The notes beneath the pieces were generated by a model, which had not been told where the DNA came from, did not search any database, and saw only the letters and a list, made by a program, of their open reading frames with translations. DNA of 64,000 nt from Pontibacter pudoricolor (lineage in GTDB: Bacteria; Bacteroidota; Bacteroidia; Cytophagales; Hymenobacteraceae), in NCBI RefSeq assembly GCF_010092985.1, contig NZ_CP048106.1:2728001-2792000 (forward strand). Reading direction: 5' to 3'. Each line of letters opens with the position of its first letter. The first letter of the stretch is position 1. The translations under genes and the position numbers were made by a program. Positions 36,362 to 45,321 of this stretch are shown here, one piece after another.

Positions 36362-36604
36362 TTACCCATTCCTTCTCACTGTACTCACAAACGCATCGCG
36401 CATATCTACGAAGCGATTCACCACAGCTTCAATAAATTCATCATCCAGTAAGGCAAGGGCGCCTTCATCTCCGTTCACTTCGGTTTCTTCAATTTTGTAG
36501 ATCTGCTCCAGGTTGGCTTTCTCCAGTTTCAGGATATACTTTCCGTTATAAGAATGTAAGGTGATCTTTACATGTGGATTTGGGATGTCTGCTACTACTC
36601 TCAT
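36362..36604 (-). CDS. Small acidic hypothetical protein
   Basis: An 80-aa protein with no recognised domain: MRVVADIPNPHVKITLHSYN, an acidic middle (EETEVNGDEGALALLDDE) and a C-terminal helix ending in RRNG. The composition looks native, unlike the AT-rich HEPN gene beside it. No signal peptide is present. It probably belongs to a small family in related genera (inference from its compact, non-random sequence). Confidence 0.7.
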   Translation of the reverse strand: MRVVADIPNPHVKITLHSYNGKYILKLEKANLEQIYKIEETEVNGDEGALALLDDEFIEAVVNRFVDMRDAFVSTVRRNG

Positions 36605-36658
36605 AGTTTATATGTGCTGTTTAGTTAGTTTTGTTAATGTTTAAATCGGGACAAGAAT

Positions 36659-36690
36659 AACCCACCCCTGCCCCTCCGAGGAGGGGAATT
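36659..36690. repeat. 32-bp interspersed repeat, copy 1
   Basis: Starts AACCCACCCCTGCCCCTCC and ends GGAGGGGAATT. The inner CCCCTCC/GGAGGGG forms a short hairpin. Copies of the same length lie at 54808-54839, 58719-58750 and, more divergent, 63396-63427, all between genes. Confidence 0.7.
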
Positions 36691-36740
36691 AAAAATTCTT
36701 TTGTCCTTTGTCAAAAACTCTATTGTCGATAAAACTATAG

Positions 36741-38549
36741 TTACTCCTCAATGGCAATGCCCATCAACTGCATAAGTTTGCTAGCGTTAAAACTACCGCA
36801 AATGCCGCGTTGCAGTTTATAGTCAAACAGGATTTTATCGCCTTCTATCGTGCTATTAAAACTATAGTTTTCTACGCTGCCAGCCAGTTCTTCTTCCATA
36901 GCACCAAGTTCCAGGTCGTGTGTCGAGATCATGCCGGAACTATAGCGGTTATGCAATTGCCTAATCAACGCCATGGCTCCTAAATGCCTGTCGCGGGAGT
37001 TGGTACCTTTCAGAATCTCATCCAGCAAATAGAAGACGGGTTCGCCCTGTTCGGTCATATTCAGCAGTATACGCAGGCGCTTCAGTTCGGCATAAAAAGA
37101 CGAGGTACTTTCGGCAAGATTATCTACAGTGCGCATGGCGGTGTAAACCTGTGCAGGAGCAACGCGCAACTTACGGGCACAAACAGGCGCACCGGCAAAA
37201 GCCAGCACCATGTTTATACCCACCGTCCGCAGGAAAGTAGTTTTGCCAGACATGTTAGAGCCGGTAACTATAATGGTGTGCCCTACTCCCTGCATCGAAA
37301 AACTATTGGCAATACGTTCCGATACAAAAATAAGCGGGTGCGCCAGCTGCTCCGCTGTAAACTCAAAAGGCACATCACTGATCTCTGGTATGGCATGTGC
37401 AGGGTTCGCGTACTGGTGCGCAGCTATGCTGGCTATAGTTTCGAAATTGGCCAGCACATCCAAAGAGCCTTTTACCTGCTCCAGGTAACGGTCGCGCCAG
37501 TTCTCCAGCCGGTACATCCATAGGAAATCCCACATCAGGATCGTGTTCAGGAAGAAAGCCATGAGCGTGCTCAGCCTGTACGAAAAGAAATCGATGATGG
37601 TAGCCAGTTTGCCTAACGCTACGGATGACTTTACATTACCTACGTGCAGCTGCTTTTGTAAATCAACGAGCATCGGGGCATGGAACTGGTGTTGTTCAAT
37701 ATGCTGCAACTGTTTTGTATAGCTCTGCATGGCTTCGTAGATAGCAATGCTGTTGTCGTAAAATGCATCCCGCTCAATCCTGTACTTATAAGCCAACAAC
37801 GACTGCACCACCAGTAAGCCAACAGCCGGATAACCGGAGTAACCATAAAACCACGCAACTATAGCCACCAGCGTAACTATAGGAACTATAAAAATCAGGG
37901 GCTTCAGGTAGGTGTGTTTGCTGTAGAAGCGGTTCTCCTGTAGCCAGGCAAAGAAATCCTCCTTACTTTCCTGTATGTGTTTATAGTGCCGTGGTGTTGC
38001 CAGCAGGTTTTGCAGCCAATCTATAGCAGTAGTGCCGGCAAGCTCAGCCACAGCCTCCTGACGCTGTAATATCTCCGTTTTAGATGCTCTGTGTTGCAGC
38101 CAGGCTGCCAGCTTTGCTTTGCCTATAGTTGTAACCGATCGGTTTATAAGCTGGAAAAGTGAGTTTGACCCAAAAATATCGAGGTCAGAGGTATACGGGT
38201 GATGATCATCTGTAAATTCACGTCCGCTTTCGAGTTTGCTGATGTTACCTTTCAGGCGGTCCAGTTCTTCGAGGTTAAGTTCGTGCAGTAAGCTCAGGTG
38301 TTGTCGCTGATACTCCAGGCAGGTGTGCCAGCGCATGACAACTACAAAAAGCATATACCCGACAACTATAGCAAGGGCACCCAGCAGGGTATTACCGGTA
38401 CTAAAGAAATGGTAAGCTGCTGCAACGCCGGCCACAAACAGGAACACGCGCAACCACGACACACGCGATGCCTTGCCTGCGGCTATAGTTTCCTGTTGCT
38501 TAAAAGCGGTTGCCCGCGAACTATAGATCTCTGATGGATTATGCTGCAT
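36741..38549 (-). CDS. Membrane-associated MutS-like ATPase
   Basis: A 602-aa protein with a MutS-type ATPase domain at the C terminus: Walker A GSNMSGKTTFLRTVGINMVL, Walker B VFYLLDEILKGTNSRDRH, and HDLELGAMEE. It lacks the mismatch-recognition domain of MutS. Two hydrophobic hairpins (about 29-71 and 212-250) predict membrane insertion, an odd feature for a MutS relative but known in a Bacteroidota subfamily. Mismatch repair is unlikely. The real role is unknown. It is 3 nt downstream of RidA. Confidence 0.85.
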   Translation of the reverse strand: MQHNPSEIYSSRATAFKQQETIAAGKASRVSWLRVFLFVAGVAAAYHFFSTGNTLLGALAIVVGYMLFVVVMRWHTCLEYQRQHLSLLHELNLEELDRLKGNISKLESGREFTDDHHPYTSDLDIFGSNSLFQLINRSVTTIGKAKLAAWLQHRASKTEILQRQEAVAELAGTTAIDWLQNLLATPRHYKHIQESKEDFFAWLQENRFYSKHTYLKPLIFIVPIVTLVAIVAWFYGYSGYPAVGLLVVQSLLAYKYRIERDAFYDNSIAIYEAMQSYTKQLQHIEQHQFHAPMLVDLQKQLHVGNVKSSVALGKLATIIDFFSYRLSTLMAFFLNTILMWDFLWMYRLENWRDRYLEQVKGSLDVLANFETIASIAAHQYANPAHAIPEISDVPFEFTAEQLAHPLIFVSERIANSFSMQGVGHTIIVTGSNMSGKTTFLRTVGINMVLAFAGAPVCARKLRVAPAQVYTAMRTVDNLAESTSSFYAELKRLRILLNMTEQGEPVFYLLDEILKGTNSRDRHLGAMALIRQLHNRYSSGMISTHDLELGAMEEELAGSVENYSFNSTIEGDKILFDYKLQRGICGSFNASKLMQLMGIAIEE

Positions 38550-38552
38550 GTG

Positions 38553-38975
38553 TTAGATAGTAGCGATGCACTTCAGTTCGATAGCAATTGGCGTTGGCAG
38601 GCTGCTGATCTCTACCGTAGTGCGGCAAGGCTGGTTATCCTTAAAATACTCGGCGTAAATGCGGTTATAGGTCGCAAAGTCAGCCTTCATGTTTGTCAGG
38701 AATACGGTTACATCTACCAGTTTATCCCAACCGGAGCCGGCATCTTCTAAAATGTAACGCACATTCTGGAATACGGAGCGGCACTGAGCTTCGATGTCGT
38801 AAGAGGTAATGTTTCCGGCTTCGTCCAGTTCAACACCAGGTATCTTTTTAGTGCCGCGCTCGCGGGGGCCAACACCAGATAAAAATAACAGGTTGCCAAC
38901 TTTGCGCGCATGCGGATATAGCCCAACCGGTTCGGGGGCTTTGGATGAATTAAGTATCTCTTTTTGGTTTGCCAT
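38553..38975 (-). CDS. RidA-family protein
   Basis: A 140-aa YjgF/YER057c/UK114-type protein. The frame is open from a TTG at 38981, but the ATG at 38975 (MANQKEILNSSKAPEP) is preferred. Conserved features are HARKVGNLLFLSGVGPRE, the SVFQNVRYILEDAGSGWDKL block, and the active-site Arg in CRTTVEISSLPTPIAIEL. RidA proteins hydrolyse reactive enamine/imine intermediates. The 2-aminomuconate-deaminase-like branch is possible. It forms an operon with the MutS-like gene. Confidence 0.87.
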   Translation of the reverse strand: MANQKEILNSSKAPEPVGLYPHARKVGNLLFLSGVGPRERGTKKIPGVELDEAGNITSYDIEAQCRSVFQNVRYILEDAGSGWDKLVDVTVFLTNMKADFATYNRIYAEYFKDNQPCRTTVEISSLPTPIAIELKCIATI

Positions 38976-39021
38976 AGTCAAATATAAGCAATGTGACCTA
39001 ATATACCCTACCTAAACGCAA

Positions 39022-39044
39022 AGAGCCGGCGCTTGGCCGGCTCT
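39022..39044 (-). terminator. Terminator after the ECF sigma operon
   Basis: AGAGCCGGC (39022-39030) pairs with GCCGGCTCT (39036-39044), 9 bp, loop of five. On the minus strand it follows the 370-aa gene and leads into TTTGCGTTT, a moderate U tract. Confidence 0.65.
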
Positions 39045-39081
39045 GAACTATAACAAAACAACATTACACAAACAGGAAGAT

Positions 39082-40194
39082 CTATTGGGTAAACCTTACG
39101 TCGCCGTACTTAGAGGTGATGGAAACAGCTGCTTTAGGCGAGGCTGTGCCAAACCGACCTTTATAGTCTGCAGAGGTATAGTCCTTTTCTATTGAGGTAA
39201 GGTTAACCAGGTCTTTGTTAACCTTAAAATCGCCATACTGCACATTTACATCAAAGTTAAAGGCAGAGTTATCGGCAAAGTTAAGCGAGATCGGAAGGTA
39301 AGTACTTGCCAGCCTGATGTTTCGAACGTTACTGCTGATGTTATTTACGCGGAACGAGCCGTATTTCATATCCATGTTTAGCTCTTCGCCCAGCTTGCCT
39401 ATCGTTAGCTCGCTGTATTTACTGTAGCCTTTCAGATCTTTTGCTTCTGAAAAGTTGATATCAAAATACGCTATCTGTAAGTTGCCGCCGTTTATATAGC
39501 CGCAGCTACCAGAACCATACGTTAATTTAAGATTGTTTTCTGCGTTGCCCATACGGTCGCTTTTCAGGTTACCATATTTCATATCAACATTTACTTTACC
39601 TTTCAGGGCTGCCAGGTATACATCTCCATAGGTGTTTTTTACAGTAAGCGCATTGCTCTCAGGCATGTAAATCGTATAGTTTATCTCTGATGAGCTTGGG
39701 CCCGACAGCCTAGACTGCTCGTAGACTGTTCTTAGCGAGATGGTATTGCCCTCTCTCCCCTCTTCAATTTTCATGCGGCTCAGCATCTCATTTACCTTAC
39801 TTTCAGACCCGGCCCTGGCGATCATATCTACCTTCACCTTTATCTCATTCTTGTTCCAGGTATTTACATGCACCCGGCCAAACTTATTGCTGATGTTCAG
39901 TACATCAGAGCTGTTCACTTTGTAGGTCTTCTCAAATGTTTTCCGCTTTTCGGCATCGTACATAGCGCCTGCTGCGGGTTGTATGTTAATATTTGGCTGC
40001 ACATTCGTCCGGATGTGAGGTACAACTATAGTTCTGACATTCGGGATAACTATAGCTACAGCTCCGTTAGGGCATGGTGCAGCCGGGGGTGCAGGCTGGG
40101 ATGGTATATCCGGCGCTTGGCGACCGAGTACCATAGCAGGTGCCATTACAAGCATAACGGCCAGGCAGCGTAAAGATCTATACATTAGTTTCAT
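39082..40194 (-). CDS. Exported beta-rich protein, DUF4097-like
   Basis: A 370-aa protein with a signal peptide (about 1-25, ending VLGRQ), a Pro-rich linker, and a repetitive beta-strand body (about 85-370) with recurring K-Y-G-D/S-x-x motifs (NTYGDVYLAALKGKVNVDMK, VQYGDFKV, SKYGDVRFTQ). This resembles the DUF4097/putative auto-transporter-adhesin head fold found next to sigma factors. It overlaps the anti-sigma-like gene by 17 nt and is the last gene of that operon. It may sense or respond to the envelope signal, but no function is proven. Confidence 0.78.
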   Translation of the reverse strand: MKLMYRSLRCLAVMLVMAPAMVLGRQAPDIPSQPAPPAAPCPNGAVAIVIPNVRTIVVPHIRTNVQPNINIQPAAGAMYDAEKRKTFEKTYKVNSSDVLNISNKFGRVHVNTWNKNEIKVKVDMIARAGSESKVNEMLSRMKIEEGREGNTISLRTVYEQSRLSGPSSSEINYTIYMPESNALTVKNTYGDVYLAALKGKVNVDMKYGNLKSDRMGNAENNLKLTYGSGSCGYINGGNLQIAYFDINFSEAKDLKGYSKYSELTIGKLGEELNMDMKYGSFRVNNISSNVRNIRLASTYLPISLNFADNSAFNFDVNVQYGDFKVNKDLVNLTSIEKDYTSADYKGRFGTASPKAAVSITSKYGDVRFTQ

Positions 40195-40813
40195 TGCTTA
40201 AAGGTTCTTCGGTTGTTGTTTGCTTTTGGAGTTTTTCAATTTTCTGGAGCACTTCCAGTTGGCGATTCAGCACCTCGATCCGTAGCTGCAGATTCTGGAT
40301 CATGGCGTTCATCACTTTATCAGAGTTAGGGCTTGTTAGTAATTGCTTTTTTAGTTGAATGTAGCTGCTGTCAAGGCGTGCTATTTCGCGGTCTATATCG
40401 CGTTTTTCATCCAGGCCGAGCACTTTCATGTCGTATTCGCTCAGCTCTTCGCGTTTATCTTTTAACTGGCTGGTATAATAGGCTTCTACCTCTACCAGTT
40501 CAGGGGCAATTTTATTGATAGCGGGCTGGTTTACGGCGGCAATCGTATAGTTACCATCGGCTGTACGCTCTTTGGTTATCCACAGCGTAAGACCGCAACC
40601 TATAAGTAATAATATAGCGGCTGCTACCCGCATAAAAGCCATGTTACCACTAAAGCTGAAACTATCGCCAAAGCTGAACTTAATTACTTTGGTAGTCTCT
40701 TTGGGCTTCGCCGATATCTCCTGACAGATCTCCTGCCAAAGCTCCGGCCGCGGCTCGTACACATCGAAATCATCCCGATGCTCGCTTACAAAATCTTTCA
40801 GTCTATCTTTCAT
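40178..40813 (-). CDS. Single-pass membrane anti-sigma-like protein
   Basis: A 211-aa protein with a cytosolic N-terminal part (about 1-62, HRDDFDVYEPRPELWQEI), one membrane helix (about 64-86, FMRVAAAILLLIGCGLTLWI), and a long coiled-coil-like periplasmic part (EELSEYDMKVLGLDEKRDID and following heptads). It is placed 20 nt after an ECF sigma gene and has the topology of an anti-sigma factor. There is no clear ZAS zinc motif. The assignment rests on topology and context. Confidence 0.75.
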   Translation of the reverse strand: MKDRLKDFVSEHRDDFDVYEPRPELWQEICQEISAKPKETTKVIKFSFGDSFSFSGNMAFMRVAAAILLLIGCGLTLWITKERTADGNYTIAAVNQPAINKIAPELVEVEAYYTSQLKDKREELSEYDMKVLGLDEKRDIDREIARLDSSYIQLKKQLLTSPNSDKVMNAMIQNLQLRIEVLNRQLEVLQKIEKLQKQTTTEEPLSNETNV

Positions 40814-40833
40814 TTTCGTTGTTGTTTGTTTAA

Positions 40834-41394
40834 TCAGGCCGCAAAATGTGGCGCACTCATAATCTCCAGTAGTTTTTTCCGGGCTCTGCTGTACTGCGAC
40901 TTAGAAGTAGATTCCGAAACGCCCAGTATCTCTCCTATCTCGGCATGATCATAACCTTCCAGCAAGTATAAGCTCAGCACAACCCGGTACCCGTCTGGCA
41001 ACCGTTGTATGGCGCGGCGCACGTTTTCCACCTGCCATTCTGTGTCATCATCTTCGCTTATGTCATCGGCTACTTCGGCGGCTACGCGTTCATCCATGGG
41101 CACCAACTCTGCACGGCGCTTCCGGATTGCATTGATAGAGGCATTTACCACTATTTTTTTGAGCCAGCTTCCGAACGAGGCTTCAGACTTATAGGCGTGT
41201 AGGTTTTTAAAAGCGCTGATGAAGGCTTCCTGAAGTACATCTTCAGCTTCGGCGTAGTCGTTAATGATGCGCATGCTCACGTTAAACATGGCCTTGGAGT
41301 ATAGCTTATATAGTTCGTACTGTGCCCGGTTGTCGCCACCCTTGCACCGTTCCACTACATGCTGGTTTACGTCCTGATAAGTAGATGTCTCCAA
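40834..41394 (-). CDS. ECF RNA polymerase sigma factor
   Basis: A 186-aa sigma-70 family factor. Region 2 includes YSKAMFNVSMRIINDYAEAE and DVLQEAFISAFKNL. Region 4 includes RLPDGYRVVLSLYLLEGYDH and EIGEILGVSESTSKSQYSRA. The frame begins with TTG at 41394 (METSTYQDVNQHVVERC); no ATG occurs before region 2, so a TTG start is most probable. It directs transcription of its own operon or envelope genes, held back by the downstream membrane protein (inference). Confidence 0.9.
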   Translation of the reverse strand: METSTYQDVNQHVVERCKGGDNRAQYELYKLYSKAMFNVSMRIINDYAEAEDVLQEAFISAFKNLHAYKSEASFGSWLKKIVVNASINAIRKRRAELVPMDERVAAEVADDISEDDDTEWQVENVRRAIQRLPDGYRVVLSLYLLEGYDHAEIGEILGVSESTSKSQYSRARKKLLEIMSAPHFAA

Positions 41395-41881
41395 GTTACT
41401 CCAGTTTAGCTATTCTGTTTTTTTGTTACGTCATCAATGGCTTTGCCGCCTTCTCTCCTTCATTGCTTTCTCCCTACTTCCACACTAAAGACAAAAGCAT
41501 TAAGGTGAGGTTGCATCAAGTTGCAAATTTTTACTGATATTTTTCCGTTGCCTCGGCGCTACCTATAGTTTACCACGTTGCAGCACCGTATTCACAAAAA
41601 AAGCCAGCCCTGTAGCAGGGCTGGCTTCTATAGTATATTTTGTCAGAATCAGGATTTACAGGATTCAGAACTGGCGCCGGTATCTACCCGGTTCCGCACA
41701 GTGGGTGAGAGCCTCCGGACTCGCTGCGCTATAGTTGCAAAACACGGCCTTTCTTAATTTATACCTATAGTTTCATAATGGAGACGCAAGGTATTGCGTC
41801 TCTACATTCTGGCTAATCCGTTAATTTCGCCTCAAACTATAGTTTCAGCCTAATCCTAAAACCCTTTCAATTTTAAAAGTC
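41395..41881. other. Spacer between ECF sigma and ALDH genes
   Basis: No gene. It contains the ALDH terminator at 41601-41627, at least five CTATAG copies (about 41562-41845), and an AATCAGGATTTACAGGATT word at about 41646 that recurs in altered form near 58620. Confidence 0.55.
41601..41627 (-). terminator. Terminator downstream of ALDH gene
   Basis: AAGCCAGCCCTG (41601-41612) pairs perfectly with CAGGGCTGGCTT (41616-41627), loop TAG. On the minus strand it is followed by TTTTTTT. It is about 255 nt past the ALDH stop, implying a long 3' UTR. Confidence 0.82.
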
Positions 41882-43459
41882 TTAGTCCATGATATCGAAT
41901 TTGATACCTTGTGCCAATGGCAGTTCGCGGCTATAGTTTATTGTGTTGGTCTGGCGGCGCATGTAAATTCTCCAGGCATCAGAACCAGACTCGCGGCCGC
42001 CTCCTGTATCTTTCTCGCCACCAAAAGCTCCACCAATCTCAGCACCAGATGTACCGATGTTCACGTTGGCAATACCACAGTCAGAACCCCAATGGCTCAG
42101 GAATGCTTCGGTTTCCAGAAGGTTGGTTGAGAAGATAGAAGAAGACAGTCCCTGCTTCACGCCATTCTGTAACTCGATCGCATTTTCCACGTCGCCGCTG
42201 TATTTGATCAGGTAAAGAATCGGAGCAAATGTTTCTTCCTGTACCATTTCGTAATGGTTTTCGGCCTCTACTATAGCTGGAGTTACATACGTTCCCGTTT
42301 CGTATCCGGCTCCTGACAAGATCTCACCACCAGTAAGCACGTTGCCACCTTCCTTCTGCACATGTTTTAAAGCACCCTGGAAAGCCTTTACAGCATCCTT
42401 ATCGATGAGCGGTCCAACCAGCGTAGTGCTGTCCAGCGGATGGCCAATAGGCAGTTTAGGATATACTTTAAGCAGGCGCTCTTTTACCTGTTCGTAAACA
42501 TTTTCGTGGATGATCAGGCGGCGGGTGGAGGTACAACGCTGACCGCAGGTACCAACCGCACCAAATACGATCGCATTCATCGCCATTTCCAGGTCGGCAT
42601 TTTCAGTTAGTATAATGGCATTGTTACCACCAAGCTCCAGTAACGATTTACCTAAACGCGCACCAACTGCTTCGCCTACTTTCTTACCCATTCTGGTAGA
42701 GCCTGTTGCCGAGATCAATGGTAATCTTGTATCATTAGCCATTAAGCTGCCTATTTCAGCATCGCCGATGATCACGTTAAAGATACCTTCCGGCAGGTCG
42801 TTTTCGGCTAACACCTCTCTTATAATGTGCTGGCAGGCTATCGCTGTTAATGGTGTTTTCTCAGATGGTTTCCAGATCGTTACATCGCCACACACGCCGG
42901 CAAGCATCGCATTCCAGCTCCAAACGGCTACCGGGAAGTTGAATGCTGAGATAACGCCAACTATACCAAGCGGATGGTATTGCTCGTACATGCGGTGCTG
43001 CGGACGCTCCGAGTGCATAGTATAGCCGTGCAACTGGCGCGACAGACCCACTGCAAAATCGCAGATGTCGATCATTTCCTGCACTTCGCCTAAGCCCTCC
43101 TGCAGAATTTTACCCATCTCGTAGCTCACCAGTTTGCCAAGTGCTTCTTTGTGCTCGCGCAGCTTATCGCCTATCTGGCGCACAATTTCGCCACGCTTTG
43201 GTGATGGCACAGTGCGCCATGTTTTAAAAGCCTGTTGCGCTGTAGTTACCACCTGCTCGTAATCTTCGGCAGTTGCCATGTTTACGGTTGCAATCAGGCT
43301 GCCATCTGCCGGCGAAAGAATATCGCGTGTAGTTCGCCCTTCTTTTCCGCCCCACTCAAGGCCGGTACTATAAGCAGGGTTAATTTCTTTGATACCTAAC
43401 TGGTGCAGCACATCGGCTATATCCTGTTTAAGCGGCATTTCATCTATGGTCTGTTTCAT
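41882..43459 (-). CDS. amaB: Aldehyde dehydrogenase, ALDH7 type
   Basis: A 525-aa NAD-dependent aldehyde dehydrogenase. Its landmarks are SAFNFPVAVW (Asn174), the cofactor region ATGSTRMGKKVG, general base Glu275 in LLELGGNNA, and catalytic Cys309 in GTCGQRCTSTRR. The full sequence pattern, including GLEWGGKEGRTTRDILSPAD and GGAFGGEKDTGGGRESGSDA, points to the antiquitin/ALDH7 group, which oxidises alpha-aminoadipate semialdehyde/piperideine-6-carboxylate in lysine breakdown. The gene symbol is a family-level guess. It is monocistronic, with its own promoter and terminator. Confidence 0.9.
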   Translation of the reverse strand: MKQTIDEMPLKQDIADVLHQLGIKEINPAYSTGLEWGGKEGRTTRDILSPADGSLIATVNMATAEDYEQVVTTAQQAFKTWRTVPSPKRGEIVRQIGDKLREHKEALGKLVSYEMGKILQEGLGEVQEMIDICDFAVGLSRQLHGYTMHSERPQHRMYEQYHPLGIVGVISAFNFPVAVWSWNAMLAGVCGDVTIWKPSEKTPLTAIACQHIIREVLAENDLPEGIFNVIIGDAEIGSLMANDTRLPLISATGSTRMGKKVGEAVGARLGKSLLELGGNNAIILTENADLEMAMNAIVFGAVGTCGQRCTSTRRLIIHENVYEQVKERLLKVYPKLPIGHPLDSTTLVGPLIDKDAVKAFQGALKHVQKEGGNVLTGGEILSGAGYETGTYVTPAIVEAENHYEMVQEETFAPILYLIKYSGDVENAIELQNGVKQGLSSSIFSTNLLETEAFLSHWGSDCGIANVNIGTSGAEIGGAFGGEKDTGGGRESGSDAWRIYMRRQTNTINYSRELPLAQGIKFDIMD

Positions 43460-43550
43460 AAGTTTTTACTTTGTGATTTTTTATACTTTATTCTCCTTTT
43501 TATAAGGAAAAGCTCTGATCTATAGTTCTGACCAACAAATTGATCTTATA

Positions 43551-43580
43551 CAAAGCTAAAAAATAAAAAAGCTTCTGCAA
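43551..43580 (-). promoter_or_regulatory. ALDH promoter overlapping the htrA terminator
   Basis: On the minus strand TTG (complement of 43578-43580) is followed after 19 nt by TAGCTTTG (complement of 43551-43558), an exact -7 match. The -33 element lies inside the stem of the htrA terminator hairpin. Confidence 0.55.
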
Positions 43581-43595
43581 GGCTGCAGAAGCTTT
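43568..43595 (-). terminator. htrA terminator
   Basis: AAAGCTTCTGCA (43568-43579) pairs perfectly with TGCAGAAGCTTT (43584-43595), 4-nt loop. On the minus strand a TTTTATTT tract follows. It is 24 nt after the htrA stop. Confidence 0.85.
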
Positions 43596-43618
43596 CTGTT
43601 TGTAATGTTAACGGTTTC

Positions 43619-45136
43619 TTAACCTTTACCGATCGGGTAATAAGCTTTCAGGCCATCAGGATAAACACCTTCAATGTAAACTACACCACCTTCAAAGCTT
43701 TTCAGGTGTTTTTCTACATCAGCAGGCTCATTTACAGGGTATTTATCGATTCTGGTAATAATAAACCCATCTTTAATACCTGTTTCGCGGAATTTGCTGT
43801 TACGAACACCTGATATTTTGGCACCGCCATCTATACCCAGTTTGTTCATTTCCTGCTTGGTTACCGGCTCAAACGTAGCACCATCAAATGTTACTGCTTT
43901 GGCAACGGCACGTTTCGTAATCTCGGTGCTGGAATTCAGGTTCTTCAGCGTTACGTTCGCTGTTTTCTCTTTTCCATTACGCAGGTACTGTACTTTTACT
44001 TTATCGCCAGGACGGTAACGGGCTACCTGCTCCAGCAACTGCGACGATTTACTAATATCTACCCCATTTATGGCGGTAATCACGTCGCCTTCCTGTAAGC
44101 CGGCTTCTTTGGCACCGCTGTTTTCTGTTACTTTAGCGATATAGACACCATTCAGGGTCTTAAGTCCTTTTTCTTTAGCTAAGGCTGCATCAATTTCCTG
44201 GATGTTTGCCCCAAGCAAGGCGCGCTGTACTTCACCATATTTCAGGAGGTCATCCACTACTTTGCTAACTATAGCAGATGGCACGGCAAACGAATAGCCG
44301 GCAAAAGAACCTGTTTGGGAAGCAATAGCTGTGTTAATACCTACCAGGTCGCCGTTCAGGTTTACAAGTGCACCGCCTGAGTTACCAGGGTTTACGGCAG
44401 CATCTGTCTGTATAAACGACTCAATGGTCATATCTACCCCATTCTGAGGCATTTCGCGCTGGTTAGTGCGCAGTATATTTATATTACGGCCTTTGGCACT
44501 AACTATACCGGCTGTTACAGTAGAGGTCAGGTTCATTGGGTTACCAACGGCAAGCACCCATTCGCCAACCTGTAGCTCATCGGAGTTACCATAACGGACA
44601 ACCGGTAACTTATCGGCGTTTATTTTAAGCAGGGCCAGGTCTGTATTGGGGTCGGTACCAACCAATGTCGCTTCAAACTTGCGTTTATCGTCCAGCACCA
44701 CTTCAATTTTATCAGCTCTGTCTATAACGTGGTTGTTGGTAACTATATAGCCATTAGATGCCACTATAACGCCCGAGCCGGAACCCATTTGCGGGCCACG
44801 TGGCACACGCTCGCCAAAGCCATCGCCAAAGAACTCGCGTAAAAACGGATCCATCGGGCTGCTATAGTTTTCTGATGAGCGGACACTGTACTCCGTCATA
44901 ACGTGTACTACGGCCGGCGTTGTTACCTGTGCAGCTTTAATAAAGTTAAGTCCTTCGGGTACCGCATTGGTGCTGCTGCGCATCTCGCTGGTGTAGCGAA
45001 CATTCGGGTAGCGGGTTTCTTCCTGACTTGTATTTTGTTGATTGTCGTCTTCCAGCAGCTTATAGCTACCTACCGCAACACCACCGCCCAATAAAGCAGA
45101 AAGTGTGAGGCCAACGATAAACTGTTTAGTCTTCAT
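43619..45136 (-). CDS. degP: HtrA/Do-family periplasmic serine protease
   Basis: A 505-aa protease-chaperone. The N-terminal helix (about 5-25) is an anchor or signal. The trypsin-like domain has catalytic His136 (VTNNHVID), Asp166 (NTDLALL) and Ser253 (NPGNSGGAL). Two PDZ domains follow (about 310-400 and 425-500). Do proteases remove misfolded envelope proteins. The gene lies beside Hsp20, but each has its own terminator. Confidence 0.96.
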   Translation of the reverse strand: MKTKQFIVGLTLSALLGGGVAVGSYKLLEDDNQQNTSQEETRYPNVRYTSEMRSSTNAVPEGLNFIKAAQVTTPAVVHVMTEYSVRSSENYSSPMDPFLREFFGDGFGERVPRGPQMGSGSGVIVASNGYIVTNNHVIDRADKIEVVLDDKRKFEATLVGTDPNTDLALLKINADKLPVVRYGNSDELQVGEWVLAVGNPMNLTSTVTAGIVSAKGRNINILRTNQREMPQNGVDMTIESFIQTDAAVNPGNSGGALVNLNGDLVGINTAIASQTGSFAGYSFAVPSAIVSKVVDDLLKYGEVQRALLGANIQEIDAALAKEKGLKTLNGVYIAKVTENSGAKEAGLQEGDVITAINGVDISKSSQLLEQVARYRPGDKVKVQYLRNGKEKTANVTLKNLNSSTEITKRAVAKAVTFDGATFEPVTKQEMNKLGIDGGAKISGVRNSKFRETGIKDGFIITRIDKYPVNEPADVEKHLKSFEGGVVYIEGVYPDGLKAYYPIGKG

Positions 45137-45271
45137 GTACAGAATAAGGTTTTTAGGTTAATATGGTTTTAAGTTAATATATAGGTAAGGCTATATTGAA
45201 TAGTATAACGCTATTGTTGTATACGGTAGTACACTACACTTGGCGAAACATGTTACCTAAGTTATAAACAA

Positions 45272-45307
45272 CAAAAAAGAGGCCAAAGTTTTTTAGCCTC
45301 TTTTTTG
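45272..45307 (-). terminator. hsp20 terminator
   Basis: CAAAAAAGAGGC (45272-45283) pairs perfectly with GCCTCTTTTTTG (45296-45307), 12-nt loop. It is 15 nt after the hsp20 stop on the minus strand. Confidence 0.82.
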
Positions 45308-45321
45308 CTTATAGTTCTTTA

